Below, piece by piece: positions 62,536 to 64,000 of a stretch of DNA of 64,000 nucleotides. Both the position numbers and the translations under genes were made by a program. Origin of the DNA: Bryum argenteum (lineage: Eukaryota > Streptophyta > Bryopsida > Bryales > Bryaceae); the NCBI GenBank assembly GCA_037043015.1, contig CM073328.1, positions 7,613,409-7,677,408 on the forward strand. The letters run 5' to 3'. A model generated the notes under the pieces. That model was not told the DNA's origin, did not search any database, and saw only the letters and a program-made list of their open reading frames with translations. Within the stretch, counting starts at the first letter, position 1, and each line of letters opens with the position of its first letter.

Positions 62536-63960
62536 CTAAACTATGGCGAGCTCAAGGATGCCTCTCTCCATGATCATCTTCACCTCGTTGAAACTTAGGG
62601 TAGGCGCATGAATGAAGAGGTCTACATCTGCTTCAAACTTGCACACCAACACAAAGACATAGTATAGGTGCTTGCAAGGTCTATACGGTTCTCCTCTGCG
62701 CCCTACTTTTGCAATTGTGCTTTTAAACACCGGACAAGTGCAATTTGGTAATGCACCTATTGATAGTTGATAAATCGCTTGCGAATCTGACTCCATGGAA
62801 ATAATGCATCCAATTCCTGGCGATGGGACCATAGTGACCTTTAGTATCTTTGCCTGCATCGCACGGGCAGAATCAATATTCCGTGTGTGCTTAGAAGTTA
62901 CGTTGCAGATGCGCCGGAGGTTCCTTGACTTCCTTGATTTTGGGAAGACATCTGCATTCTCCGGCACTGGAATATGTGAAAGGTCCCGTGGCGCAGATGC
63001 AGTGTTGAATGTGCGGTTGAGTGGAAGTCTCTCCTTCTGAGGGAGTCGGAAACCAGCATTCTCTAACGCCTCCATCTCCGAACGTGTCAGATTTGTCCCT
63101 ATCTTCACGGGCCAGATTGCTGGGATTGGGGGTTGATCTTCTGTTCGAGAGAACGGCTCCACCCACTTCCGACGAGTGCCCTTCACACACCTCTCAATAT
63201 CGTCGGGGCAGAAGTAAAACTTCTCCACCTTCTTGCGGTGACCATTTTTAGGAGGCATCCATATTCCGGTATAAGTTGGTGCAGGTGTGGACTTCCCGTT
63301 TTGCACTATACGAGACTCGCATTTCTTCTTGGTCATTGCATGTTGTGCCCAACAGGACTTGGCTGAGGGCTCCTTCAATCGAGCAATATGCCATAAGTTT
63401 TCGTTCACTTTTGTCTCTTGTACAGCTGTCACTCGATTAATAGAGGCACCAGCGGATGTGGAAGATTCGATTGGGCGTGCTTCGTCTTCGTCGTCCTCGT
63501 GAATAGTTGTCAGACTTTCACCGCAACCCCGGCTAACCCTTCTGCCGATTCGGGGACGCGAGAAATTCACAGTGTCAGGCCTATGGGTTTCTCTTCCGCT
63601 CCGATTGGAACATCATGCTTACGTTTCTTCGAACCAAAAATCTCGGCACCCTCCAAGTGAGCATCGCGAGTACAAAATATCTCAGCCTCCGGGAACTTTA
63701 TTACTGCCTAATTGAGAGCTGATGGATCGCCGGTTCTATGAGCCTTACGTTGTGCACTGCGAAGTCGGAGTTCCTCCCTAGACGGACCATGTCCACCCGC
63801 TCCACCTTTGGTGTATTGATAGTAACCCACAACTTGAAGGAAAGCACGAACGTAATCATCAACGGCTGCCATATAGAGATCACCACCCTTATTTCCCAAA
63901 GCTTGCAACCATTTGTTATGAATGGATTCTGCAAGGTTGTGTCAAACCTCATTTTTTCGT
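62536..63960 (-). pseudogene. SWIM-zinc-finger transposase-like fragment (MULE-type), decayed
   Basis: The longest frame, 63570-62536 (344 codons to a stop), opens at GTG with no suitable ATG. Near its end it holds a SWIM finger: C277-x-C279 (NCTCPVFK), then C299-x-H301 (PCKHLYYVF). Before it lies a conserved-looking block, IWMPPKNG, FYFCPDDIERCVKGTRRKWV and IPAIWPVKIGTNL. Upstream on the same strand (about 63950-63571), another frame reads NLAESIHNKWL, GGDLYMAAVDDYVRAFLQVV and KKRKHDVPIGAEE. This looks like the stretch after the transposase core but is cut by a stop at 63708-63710 and a frame change near 63570. SWIM fingers at this place are typical of MULE and FAR1-type transposases. The DDE core, if present, lies beyond the window. 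I judge it a dead copy; a spliced host gene of this family is less likely. Confidence 0.55.
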
Positions 63961-64000
63961 TTTTGCCCCAATTTGGTCCGGATAGTACTTAGTAGTAGTT

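Noticed and set aside
62980-63010. GTGGCGCAGATG, tRNA-like start
   Set aside because: Lies within the transposase-like frame and no cloverleaf follows.

Overview
The window reads as nuclear DNA of a land plant. The evidence is spliced GT-AG genes with introns of roughly 100 to 1,000 bases, an EMP70/TM9 protein with the plant-type N-terminus, a GARP (KANADI-like) transcription factor with an EAR-type C-terminus, long AT-rich intergenic tracts, and abundant MITEs and Ty3/gypsy relics. A chromodomain-bearing gypsy element of fungal-like (Tcn1-like) flavour and the tandemly expanded introns make me lean towards a bryophyte or another non-flowering plant, but that is inference. I saw no rRNA, tRNA, CRISPR or organelle genes.

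Layout. 1-3716 (+): last four exons of a membrane nucleoporin, NDC1, with two introns built of tandem repeats and a partial duplication of its own 3' end just downstream. 5283-8384 (-): a complete six-exon TM9SF/EMP70 gene, convergent with NDC1, with a likely 5'-UTR intron and promoter up to about 9350. 9.4-17 kb: AT-rich, gene-poor DNA with decayed Lys/Thr-rich reading frames on the minus strand. 17.4-22.1 kb: an old minus-strand Ty3/gypsy fossil split by a younger plus-strand chromovirus (18470-21795) with both LTRs. 22-48 kb: no convincing host gene; MITEs, duplicated minisatellite-like blocks, dispersed repeats, a doubtful hAT fragment, and a three-level nest at about 40.9-42.3 kb. 48.2-53.9 kb (+): a minisatellite, a long leader and a complete five-exon GARP transcription factor whose fourth intron is again a tandem repeat array. 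54-57 kb: intergenic, one MITE and one dispersed repeat copy. 57.7-62.2 kb (+): a broken gag-protease LTR element carrying a MITE in its leader. 62.5-64 kb (-): a decayed SWIM-zinc-finger transposase fragment running off the window.

The three host genes (nuclear pore, Golgi/endosome membrane protein, leaf-polarity-type regulator) show no functional link. The recurring theme is structural. Introns in two unrelated genes, and the 3' end of one, have grown by local tandem duplication, and the units carry splice-acceptor-like sequence. I found no clearly new biological system. The most unusual items are those duplicated acceptor modules and the nested insertion whose empty site is preserved in a paralogous repeat elsewhere in the window.
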